Source of the DNA: a virus
Reading direction: 5' to 3' (one strand)
DNA: 64,000 bases
IMG/VR virus record: IMGVR_UViG_3300035670_013228
Location: 113,881 to 177,880 of that record
The notes beneath the pieces were generated by a model. That model worked only from the letters and a program-made list of their open reading frames with translations. It did no database searches and had not been told where the DNA came from. Numbering within the stretch: position 1 is the stretch's first letter; each line of letters begins with the position of its first letter. This document shows, piece after piece, positions 57,605 through 64,000 of this stretch. The position numbers and the translations under genes were made by a program.

Positions 57605-60259
57605 TTATTTGATCAAAACACCTAGACTATTTCGTAACTGTTCAATACCGTTGTCATCAATAGTTATAAACCATGCTGGCGGACTATAGTAACGATTATG
57701 ATGTACTCTAAGTGGATTAGAGGAACCAATTCCGTTTAATCCCGCATCAGCACCGTTTGATTCCAACGTACTGCTCACAATATACTTGAGCATCGGCACC
57801 TTGTCAACCTCCGCTTTAAACTTTTTTCTAAGATCACTACTTTTCGTTATCGACTCACAAAAATCTTTGGATTCTTGAGAAATTGATACTATCTTAGATG
57901 TATAATCTTCGCTATACATAGTATTGATCTCGCTCTTTAAGATATTAAACTCTTGAGTTTGTTTACGAATCTTCTCAGGATCAATACCATTCATATTATG
58001 CTTTGCTAATATTTTTGCCATAGCAGCAAAGTATTCTGACTTCTTACAAAACTTCATATCAAAACTATTATGGATAACATGAGCAAAAAAGTAATGAATC
58101 ATCCATTGATCGACCAGATTACAAAGTTCCGATCCGTCAATATACTTATGATAATCAATACCAAAAATGTTTAGAATAGCAACCGCTACTTGTCTATCTG
58201 TACGAATTCTGTAATAACCATAAGTATCATTCTTCTCGTCTGTATTATACTGTTCAGTACAGTAGTCTACAATATTCTTATATGAACCAACTTCTCCGCA
58301 GAGTTTACTCATCATACTCTTTAATTTAGGCTTGATCCAAGCATTGAAATCAATAAGATTCAAATCTTTGATCTTACTAACAGCACTCTGCTTGATAGCA
58401 AGAATATTCTTGTCTTTCAATAGATTGTGAAGAGTATGATTTTTATCTTTAATGATTTTGTTAAGATAAGCGATAGATGGAAATCCTTCCACCGAAGCAT
58501 ATCTAATAATAGGAATATAAATTGTTTCGTCTTGATCCTCAATAGTTTCGTAGGTATCTTCGTCTACTTCTCTAAGAAGATCAGAATCATTTATTCCATT
58601 ACCAGATAGCACTAGTTTATCGTTAGCGTCTGGACAATCACGAATAATAAAAACCTCACCAGCACTAATCTTACCAAAAGAAACACTGCTCTTGCGTGGT
58701 CCCTTGCTAAGTAGACTACGATAATCAGAAACATTAACTATATTGGTTTCTCCACCAATATCACTAATGATATCATCAAAACCCTCTGTAGAATCTTCTG
58801 GATGATCACTATCCACCATAAGATAAGCAAAGCAATCATTCTGATTACAATATTTTGTCACAATCTTTTTGGCGGTTTCAGCACCCTTAATATCGCAGCG
58901 GAAAAAGATCATTTTACCACTCTTTTTAGTTCCGCTCCAATAGTATTGAGGAACTCCCTTGAGTGTTTCGTTATGAATTTTATCTGTTAGATAAACCATA
59001 CGACGAGAGCGATATCCGGCTGTTCTAAAATTAAAAACATATAACTGCTTATTTTTCTTGAACTTGTATTCAAGATCTTTGCCACTAGTTAATTCGTGGG
59101 TCTTTCCAGACTGATCAGTCCATGATGCACCAGCGGTCCATCCACCAGCAAGATCGCTTAGATTATAATAAGTCTGATAAGCATCTACCAGATTAGTACA
59201 CTGAGTAATCTTTTGGGTCATATCTTCTTTGAGTTGAAGATAAATATCTTGGGTTCTTTCACGCAAAACTTTAAGAACATTCTTTGTATACTGTAAGCCT
59301 TCACGACTCACATCCATTTCTAATTCACCAATATCAAAATTGATTTCAAGATACAAGCCAGACCCTAGAACCTCCTTGACTAGGTTCTTCCAGTTATCCA
59401 CATCCACCTTTTTGAAGGTACGATTCCATCTCTGGATAGCGTCATTGGAAGCGTCTTTTTCTGCTTCTCCAATAATCTTTGAACTATCAACAGGATAAGC
59501 AATATTACCCATGATAGCAACAATACCACTATCAGCATTGTTGTACGCTGAAGGATATTGATCATTATTATTTGCTAGCCTACCAATCCTCCATCCCTTA
59601 CCATCAATAACAAAATTGGTATAAGAGTACGAATGATCGGAAAGATTCTCCCCAAAACCACCCTCAATAATGGGCTTCATTTTGAAGTAATGGAAAATTC
59701 TTTTTGCTTTGGTAGTAAACTCGCCAAAATCACACTGTTTAACAGCAAAACTAATTTCAAGACCATTGGCTTCCTTAGTTGGACTAATATCGAACAGATT
59801 AAGACTAGGAACACCATTCTCGTCCATAGCCGCAATATAAGAATACTTAGTTCCGTTATAGTAAGATACTGTGCTAAAACTCTTGGTATAAGCAAACGGA
59901 CTCTTACTACCTAATCCAAGACAACCAACAAAATCATTACTATCGTTCTTGTTGCTTGCACCATAAGTGGTATACAGTTCCTCCATATCCTGCTGACTAA
60001 GACCCGTGCCATAATCGCGCACAGTAAAAGATGGAACCGCTTGTGTTGGCAGAATAACCTTAAAAGGATTCTTATTACCAGCAGCAACGTGAGCATCATA
60101 AGCATTTGTGCTTAGTTCACGAATAACCGCCATTACCTTATCGGAATACAGAGAGTCCGACAAGATTTTAAACATTTTGCTCGTTTGAGCAATAGTAAAT
60201 TGATTACTGCTTTCCAAGCCCCTACTATGAATTTCAACCGTTCGATCTGCAAGTTTCAT
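57605..60259 (-). CDS. rIIA-like GHKL ATPase
   Basis: 884 residues. The N-terminal GHKL fold has the N-box ELSTNAYDAH (E48, N52), G1 VRDYGTGLS (D82) and G2 GCLGLGSKSPFAY, as in T4 rIIA. The following 700 residues are unique and large. A perfect promoter precedes it (TTGACA-17-TATACT). With rIIB it forms the rII unit, which in T4 affects membrane integrity and protection against superinfection or exclusion. Confidence 0.85.
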   Translation of the reverse strand: MKLADRTVEIHSRGLESSNQFTIAQTSKMFKILSDSLYSDKVMAVIRELSTNAYDAHVAAGNKNPFKVILPTQAVPSFTVRDYGTGLSQQDMEELYTTYGASNKNDSNDFVGCLGLGSKSPFAYTKSFSTVSYYNGTKYSYIAAMDENGVPSLNLFDISPTKEANGLEISFAVKQCDFGEFTTKAKRIFHYFKMKPIIEGGFGENLSDHSYSYTNFVIDGKGWRIGRLANNNDQYPSAYNNADSGIVAIMGNIAYPVDSSKIIGEAEKDASNDAIQRWNRTFKKVDVDNWKNLVKEVLGSGLYLEINFDIGELEMDVSREGLQYTKNVLKVLRERTQDIYLQLKEDMTQKITQCTNLVDAYQTYYNLSDLAGGWTAGASWTDQSGKTHELTSGKDLEYKFKKNKQLYVFNFRTAGYRSRRMVYLTDKIHNETLKGVPQYYWSGTKKSGKMIFFRCDIKGAETAKKIVTKYCNQNDCFAYLMVDSDHPEDSTEGFDDIISDIGGETNIVNVSDYRSLLSKGPRKSSVSFGKISAGEVFIIRDCPDANDKLVLSGNGINDSDLLREVDEDTYETIEDQDETIYIPIIRYASVEGFPSIAYLNKIIKDKNHTLHNLLKDKNILAIKQSAVSKIKDLNLIDFNAWIKPKLKSMMSKLCGEVGSYKNIVDYCTEQYNTDEKNDTYGYYRIRTDRQVAVAILNIFGIDYHKYIDGSELCNLVDQWMIHYFFAHVIHNSFDMKFCKKSEYFAAMAKILAKHNMNGIDPEKIRKQTQEFNILKSEINTMYSEDYTSKIVSISQESKDFCESITKSSDLRKKFKAEVDKVPMLKYIVSSTLESNGADAGLNGIGSSNPLRVHHNRYYSPPAWFITIDDNGIEQLRNSLGVLIK

Positions 60260-60294
60260 CGTTTAAGTCTCCAAGTTTCCTGTGTGATACGCCA

Positions 60295-60323
60295 AGTATA
60301 TCATCGACAATCGTGGTTGTCAA
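60295..60323 (-). promoter_or_regulatory. Strong sigma70-type promoter upstream of rIIA
   Basis: TTGACA (60323-60318), 17-base spacer, TATACT (60300-60295), then a GGAG binding site before the rIIA ATG. Best match in the window; typical of an early promoter. Confidence 0.85.
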
Positions 60324-60330
60324 GCGTTAA

Positions 60331-60636
60331 TCAAAAAGTTTCGTCGTTGTCGTTGTTTTCTTCTCCATAAGACTCGTAATCCTCTGAAACATAATTATTT
60401 TCGTTATATGGCATCCACTCATCAGTATCGTCATATTCTATTTCTTCATCGTCTGGTTCATCTAGAATAATTTCAAATTCTTTCACCTTGTCTGCTATCT
60501 CATCTAATCTTCTATTAATAAGTTTAACAACTTTTTTTAGTTCTGATAAGTCTCTATTATTAGTTTCTTCTATTTTTAGAATCTGTTTATCTAGTTGTAG
60601 AATTTCTTTTAGTATTCTTTCTATATCTTTCGACAT
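60331..60636 (-). CDS. Acidic coiled-coil protein
   Basis: 101 residues from ATG 60636. Helix KDIERILKEILQLDKQILKI and LKKVVKLINRRLDEIADKVK, followed by an acidic tail (DDEEIEYDDTDEWMPYNENN). No family recognised. A GTGTATWAT element lies about 30 bases before the ATG. Confidence 0.5.
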   Translation of the reverse strand: MSKDIERILKEILQLDKQILKIEETNNRDLSELKKVVKLINRRLDEIADKVKEFEIILDEPDDEEIEYDDTDEWMPYNENNYVSEDYESYGEENNDNDETF

Positions 60637-60665
60637 ATTTTTTCCTATTAGATAGTTGTAATATC

Positions 60666-60674
60666 TAATACACC
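60666..60674 (-). promoter_or_regulatory. GTGTATWAT-type element at 60.7 kb
   Basis: Minus strand GGTGTATTAGATATT, about 30 bases before the ATG of the coiled-coil gene. Confidence 0.4.
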
Positions 60675-60683
60675 GTTTTGGTA

Positions 60684-61013
60684 TCAAAAATGTCTTTTAT
60701 TAAAATTAGAATACTCTTTTATGTCGCCATATTCCCTAATTTTTGTATCCTCATAAGGAGCGGCTACTCTTCTGTAGAACTCTTGCTTTATATTCTCTAG
60801 AACACCAGTGATCATTGCTATTTTTGCATATGATTCTCTGCCCATCAAAGATGCAATGATTCTGGAAAATGAATAATTAATATCTCCAAGTATAAATGAA
60901 AAATCTTCGTTAGTCATATTTCTGTTTGTGGACTTTGTAATATCTAAACAAGCAATCATTTTATCGATGCAAATATCCAACTCTTTTCTCATATCTTCTT
61001 TAATATATGGCAT
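60684..61013 (-). CDS. DUF6899-like small protein
   Basis: 109 residues from ATG 61013. MPYIKEDMRKELDICIDKMI resembles small phage DUF6899 proteins (MPYI..E.R start). Helical. INYSFSRIIASLMGRESYAK in the middle. No function known. Confidence 0.6.
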   Translation of the reverse strand: MPYIKEDMRKELDICIDKMIACLDITKSTNRNMTNEDFSFILGDINYSFSRIIASLMGRESYAKIAMITGVLENIKQEFYRRVAAPYEDTKIREYGDIKEYSNFNKRHF

Positions 61014-61533
61014 CTGGTTCCTCACATTTACAAAAATATTCGTAACAATAGTAACATTGTGGACCCGGTTTTCCCAATCCCCAAGCGTCACTAGCAGGAT
61101 CAAAACTTTCTAGTCCAGTATCGATACAAACCAATTTATCATTAATTAAGCCTATATTATATTGATGACAATCCCAAAAATCTAAATTAGTATGATGCTT
61201 GATATCCTCAACCAAGTCTTGTATTTTTTCCAGAAAATGAGTATATTTTTTACTCCATCTTGTAATTGGTTCTGTGGTCAAATACTCAGCAATTTCTGTT
61301 ACAAAACCATACGAACTATACAAGGATATATCTTTGATTGGTAATTTAACCACATCAGTATATGCTATTGGAGATAGTCCGTATTTACTAAGTAGTTGTT
61401 GAAAAAATAATGCGGCCTTAGCATCTTTTTCGGATTTAAATTCTTTGAATCCTTTATTGGTTTCGTCGAGTAAAGGATAAAAGTTACAATATCCTCCCTC
61501 ATCAAACCATTCACTATCAATAGTATAATTCAT
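61000..61533 (-). CDS. Protein with kinase-like fold
   Basis: 177 residues. LDFWDCHQYNIGLINDKLVC, then IDTGLESFD, matches the catalytic-loop region (xDxHxxN...D) of atypical kinases, but the N-terminal lobe is not clearly complete. C-terminal CYYCYEYFCKCEE is a zinc-like cluster. Could phosphorylate host proteins or be a pseudokinase. Confidence 0.55.
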   Translation of the reverse strand: MNYTIDSEWFDEGGYCNFYPLLDETNKGFKEFKSEKDAKAALFFQQLLSKYGLSPIAYTDVVKLPIKDISLYSSYGFVTEIAEYLTTEPITRWSKKYTHFLEKIQDLVEDIKHHTNLDFWDCHQYNIGLINDKLVCIDTGLESFDPASDAWGLGKPGPQCYYCYEYFCKCEEPDAIY

Positions 61534-61534
61534 A

Positions 61535-61849
61535 TCAATACGATATCACCGTAGGATACTCTCCTGTAATATTATACAAAAAATCTTTTGCTTTTTTAAG
61601 ATCAAAAAACTCTGCGATAAATACTAAAGAAGGACTAGGATTATTTTCTCTTTTTTCACCATATATTCTATAAAATGGATCATCTATTGCTTTGTATGAA
61701 TTTTCTAGAAAATCAGCAACATTTCTTATTTCATCAATATATGTTCCACCATCATAATCATTATATTCTCGTACTGTCATTAAAATAAAATAACTAATGG
61801 GAGATTTAGTATTATGATTAGGAACTCTAGCACTACAAAGAGTATTCAT
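61535..61849 (-). CDS. Hypothetical protein
   Basis: 104 residues from ATG 61849. NYDxYDGGTY-like segment (YNDYDGGTYIDEIRNVADFL) and AEFFDLKKAKDFLYNITGE. No family recognised. Follows the preceding gene by one base. Confidence 0.5.
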   Translation of the reverse strand: MNTLCSARVPNHNTKSPISYFILMTVREYNDYDGGTYIDEIRNVADFLENSYKAIDDPFYRIYGEKRENNPSPSLVFIAEFFDLKKAKDFLYNITGEYPTVISY

Positions 61850-61850
61850 A

Positions 61851-62087
61851 TTAATTACTACGATATAATGGAATAATTGTTGACTGATCAATGTATGGAT
61901 TATTTTGAAGTCTAAGATCGTATATATCGCCTCTATTATTAGTTCTTGCCCATGCAACTGGATCTATGCTGAATTTTGAACGAAGTCTTTTAAGTTCATC
62001 TTTAGCATTATTAATCCAGAATAAATCTGCCCCAGAAACTAATGCAAAATCAATTAATGTATCGAGCGGATAGGAATTTTTATCCAT
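61851..62087 (-). CDS. Hypothetical protein
   Basis: 78 residues. LDTLIDFALVSGADLFWINNA and ARTNNRGDIYDLRLQNNPYI. No family recognised. Follows tRNA-Leu by 22 bases. Confidence 0.5.
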   Translation of the reverse strand: MDKNSYPLDTLIDFALVSGADLFWINNAKDELKRLRSKFSIDPVAWARTNNRGDIYDLRLQNNPYIDQSTIIPLYRSN

Positions 62088-62109
62088 AATAATTCACTTT
62101 CTGTAGTAT

Positions 62110-62191
62110 GAGATTGGAGGGAGTCGAACCCTCACGCCTATTAGGCAATAGATTTTGAGTCTATCGTGTATTCCAGTTCCACCACAATCTC
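62110..62191 (-). tRNA. tRNA-Leu (anticodon CAA)
   Basis: 82 bases. Acceptor GAGATTG/CAATCTC; D-arm with GTG/CAC and loop GGAA; anticodon arm with loop CTCAAAA, so anticodon CAA reading UUG; a long variable arm GCC-TAATA-GGC as in class II tRNA; T-arm GAGGG-TTCGACT-CCCTC. CCA is not encoded. It would supply the UUG codon, which the AT-rich genome uses often. Confidence 0.93.
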
Positions 62192-62196
62192 GGTTT

Positions 62197-62222
62197 CCAG
62201 CAACTTAAATAAAAATTGCTGG
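62197..62222. repeat. Hairpin between tRNA-Leu and the HTH gene
   Basis: CCAGCAA, 12-base AT-rich loop, TTGCTGG. On the plus strand it is followed by AGTTTTT. Because neighbouring genes run on the minus strand, it may mark the mRNA 3' side of the HTH gene or guide tRNA processing. Confidence 0.45.
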
Positions 62223-62234
62223 AGTTTTTGAACA

Positions 62235-62519
62235 TCAGTTGCCAGAATGAGCAGCCTTTAGTCTACGAGCAGTTTCGGCCATAGCCTCAACATTATCGAC
62301 AGTACGAACAGGCTTTGCTCTTTGCATCTCTGGAAGATCAATACCCTTTTCAGCAAGAACCTTTTTAACACGACCAAATCTACTCATTGTACTAGCCAAC
62401 TTTTGTCCAGTTTTACTAGCAATCTCAGCATATGTATTACTCGAATAAACTGCCTCTAGAAAAGCGTCATCACTGCAACGAACGCGAGTCTGCTTGATCG
62501 AAGTACTAACCTCTGCCAT
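62235..62519 (-). CDS. Small helix-turn-helix protein
   Basis: 94 residues. SNTYAEIASKTGQKLASTMS and FGRVKKVLAEKGIDLPEM give a helix-turn-helix like those in many phages that pair AEIASKxG with an RxxxVKKxL helix. Probable DNA-binding regulator or packaging accessory. A consensus promoter lies 84 bases upstream. Confidence 0.6.
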   Translation of the reverse strand: MAEVSTSIKQTRVRCSDDAFLEAVYSSNTYAEIASKTGQKLASTMSRFGRVKKVLAEKGIDLPEMQRAKPVRTVDNVEAMAETARRLKAAHSGN

Positions 62520-62602
62520 AATTATCCTCCAAACATTCTTTAATAAGCCAAACGAACTTGGGCTTAGTCACCTGACCAATACAACCCTTGCTCGTTCCTA
62601 TC

Positions 62603-62631
62603 ATTCTACTCCTTAGTATCGGTTCTGTCAA
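62603..62631 (-). promoter_or_regulatory. Sigma70-type promoter upstream of the HTH gene
   Basis: TTGACA (62631-62626), 17-base spacer, TAGAAT (62608-62603). A leader of about 75 bases follows before the ATG. The 157-base gap holds no other clear feature. Confidence 0.7.
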
Positions 62632-62676
62632 TGGCTCAACTTGAAAAATTCTTTTTTAGGGACCATCGCGCTAATC

Positions 62677-63555
62677 TTATTTATCGATAAAAATATTATC
62701 GAATTCTTCCTTCAAAAATGCTCTTATTTTTGCTGCGTTTGGGCTACTTTTTAGATTTTCATATAGTTTTTCTTGACTAGAATTTCTAAAATTTTCTATC
62801 TCCATTCCTTCACCGAAAGTTTTTTCCGCTTCTATCAAAAGAAATTTAATAGTATTTTTAAATTGAGGATATGTTTTCCAATACTCGTTATCATGTTCCT
62901 TAACGGCCATAGCAAAACAAATAGCATAAATACTAAAATCCAAACACCCGCTAACAGCATCAACTCTTTCATTTAGAATACCATTATTATAATCTTCAAC
63001 CGCACTTTTACTTCCTAATATATAAGAATTCCATTCGTCAATAATATATGATGGCATATCATTCCAATCCACAATATTTTTAACAAAGTAGAGATTATAT
63101 CTGTATGATCTTAAGTCTGGTGGAATATATTTAGTAACTAAATGCATACTAATATTAGATTCTTCCAATACTATACAGCGAGAATTTAAAACATAAAAAA
63201 CATTTAATTTTTTACTCAATGCTTTACTATATAAATTTCTAAGATGAGATGTTATACCATGAGAAGTTTCATGTACATTGATTCTTCTACTATCTTGATC
63301 ACCGTATGGTTTTTCAAAACTATGTGTTAATACATCTCCGTATATTGTATTTTCTTCAATTTTACGATACTTATCAACCTCCGTAAATACTAATCCGCTT
63401 TTTTCTTTTGGTTTTGGTTTATTTTCTGGAATAGTTTTAGGTTTATCATCCGGCATAATAACCACAATAGTATTGTCTGGTTGATTATTTTCATAGTAGT
63501 AATAACCCAGTGCCGAACTTATAACTATTAGGGATAATATTTGTTTAGTTGTCAT
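62677..63555 (-). CDS. Membrane-anchored HExxH protein (putative metalloprotease)
   Basis: 292 residues from ATG 63555. LSLIVISSALGYYYY is an N-terminal anchor; a Pro/Lys linker follows. NVHETSHGI (H95, E96, H99) is the zinc HExxH site. The third ligand is not certain. DEWNSYILGSKSAVEDY has a candidate Glu. Exported, so possibly a lysis or host-surface protease; alternatively only structurally related. Confidence 0.6.
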   Translation of the reverse strand: MTTKQILSLIVISSALGYYYYENNQPDNTIVVIMPDDKPKTIPENKPKPKEKSGLVFTEVDKYRKIEENTIYGDVLTHSFEKPYGDQDSRRINVHETSHGITSHLRNLYSKALSKKLNVFYVLNSRCIVLEESNISMHLVTKYIPPDLRSYRYNLYFVKNIVDWNDMPSYIIDEWNSYILGSKSAVEDYNNGILNERVDAVSGCLDFSIYAICFAMAVKEHDNEYWKTYPQFKNTIKFLLIEAEKTFGEGMEIENFRNSSQEKLYENLKSSPNAAKIRAFLKEEFDNIFIDK

Positions 63556-64000
63556 GATTAATAGATTGTAGCCAATCCATGTAGTTATCATATATGTATC
63601 CTGCCTTTCTTGATTTCTCTATGTTCCTAGTCCCTGAACAATCTATAACCACAGATGTTGGTATAACATTGTACTTAAATTCTTTTGCTAATTTTTTATT
63701 ATCGTCTATATCTAGGAGACAAATAACAAACTTGTCTTTAATTTTTAGTTTATCAAAATCATTTTCTAAAATTGTACAATACTTGCACCATATACTTTTT
63801 AATATAACTAATAATAATCTTTTTTCTTTTTTTGCAATCTCTAGCGCCTCCTTATAGTCTATATAAACTATTGATTCCTTTGGAGTATTAACTACTGGTA
63901 CTACTATAGATACTGGAATATCTTTCCTAGTAGTATGTTTTGATGTATAAAAAAACACAAAACCTAAAATTAGAATTGCTACTAAATATTTATTAATCAT
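63545..64000 (-). CDS. Membrane-anchored thioredoxin-like protein
   Basis: 151 residues. The N-terminal segment VAILILGFVFFYTS is a membrane anchor. The thioredoxin fold shows LLLVILKSIWCKYC (WCxxC at 71-75), YNVIPTSVVID (cis-Pro) and GYIYDNYMDWL. Probably a periplasm-side thiol-disulfide protein. The ATG is at the window edge, so a longer N-terminus cannot be excluded. Overlaps the metalloprotease gene. Confidence 0.78.
   Translation of the reverse strand: MINKYLVAILILGFVFFYTSKHTTRKDIPVSIVVPVVNTPKESIVYIDYKEALEIAKKEKRLLLVILKSIWCKYCTILENDFDKLKIKDKFVICLLDIDDNKKLAKEFKYNVIPTSVVIDCSGTRNIEKSRKAGYIYDNYMDWLQSINHDN

Noticed and set aside
62525-62622. Possible 32-residue leader peptide between the 62.6 kb promoter and the HTH gene
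   Set aside because: Its ATG overlaps the -10 box, so the predicted transcript would not include it.

Overview
This window reads as part of the genome of a large, AT-rich tailed double-stranded DNA phage. Every confident protein gene and the one clear tRNA lie on the minus strand. Genes are packed in long chains that overlap by 1 to about 80 bases, many as ATGA stop/start pairs. No ribosomal RNA, terminase, portal, capsid or tail-sheath gene is seen, so the virion core genes must lie outside the window. The host cannot be proven. A Tat-type DUF1501 protein (51.6-52.9 kb), a family best known from Planctomycetota, points weakly to a planctomycete host.

Layout, left to right. 0-13.4 kb is replication, recombination and nucleotide supply: the 5' end of a dnaE-type DNA polymerase III alpha gene with a disrupted frame, a PD-(D/E)XK nuclease, dNMP kinase, DnaG-like primase, DnaB-like helicase, a small nuclease, RecA, an HNH nuclease, PhoH, a MazG-like pyrophosphohydrolase and class I ribonucleotide reductase NrdA/NrdB, followed by dCMP deaminase at 13.5 kb. 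14-20.7 kb is a glycan-modification cassette of glycosyltransferases, a 2OG-Fe(II) oxygenase and TylF-, FkbM- and class I-type methyltransferases. 20.6-38.4 kb is accessory surface and envelope-facing material: two papain-fold proteins (one active-looking but interrupted by an intein, one with its catalytic residues lost), fibre-like proteins with shared N-terminal modules, small membrane proteins and a candidate holin. It also holds more glycan enzymes (glycosyltransferase, two sulfotransferases, a hydroxylase), a LamG-like protein and a formylglycine-generating-enzyme-like lectin that carries a diversity-generating-retroelement-type variable region.

38.4-48.4 kb holds a DeoC-like barrel, a ClpP-like protease, a sigma factor, PAP2 phosphatase, a ferritin-like protein, a GT4 glycosyltransferase, GMP reductase, a SET-domain protein, a deoxyribosyltransferase-like protein and a macro-domain protein. 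48.5-52.9 kb holds a subtilisin, a secreted trypsin-like protease, an actin/Hsp70-fold ATPase and the DUF1501 protein. 53-57.6 kb holds RuvB with a possible RuvA-like partner, a second (archaeo-eukaryotic type) primase and rIIB. 57.6-64 kb holds rIIA, small early-type proteins, tRNA-Leu(CAA), a HExxH protein and a membrane-anchored thioredoxin.

Two classes of transcription signal are visible. Four consensus TTGACA-type promoters with 16-17 bp spacers lie in intergenic or near-intergenic DNA (13,992-14,036; 48.4 kb; 60.3 kb; 62.6 kb). A separate recurrent element, close to GTGTATWAT on the coding strand, sits about 23-46 bases before the start codons of at least nine genes and may be a phage-specific promoter read with the phage's own sigma factor. 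The most striking observations are the GC-rich variable region inside an apparently circularly permuted FGE-like domain, the intein next to the catalytic Asn of a papain-like protease together with its dead paralog, and the repeated GTGTATWAT element.
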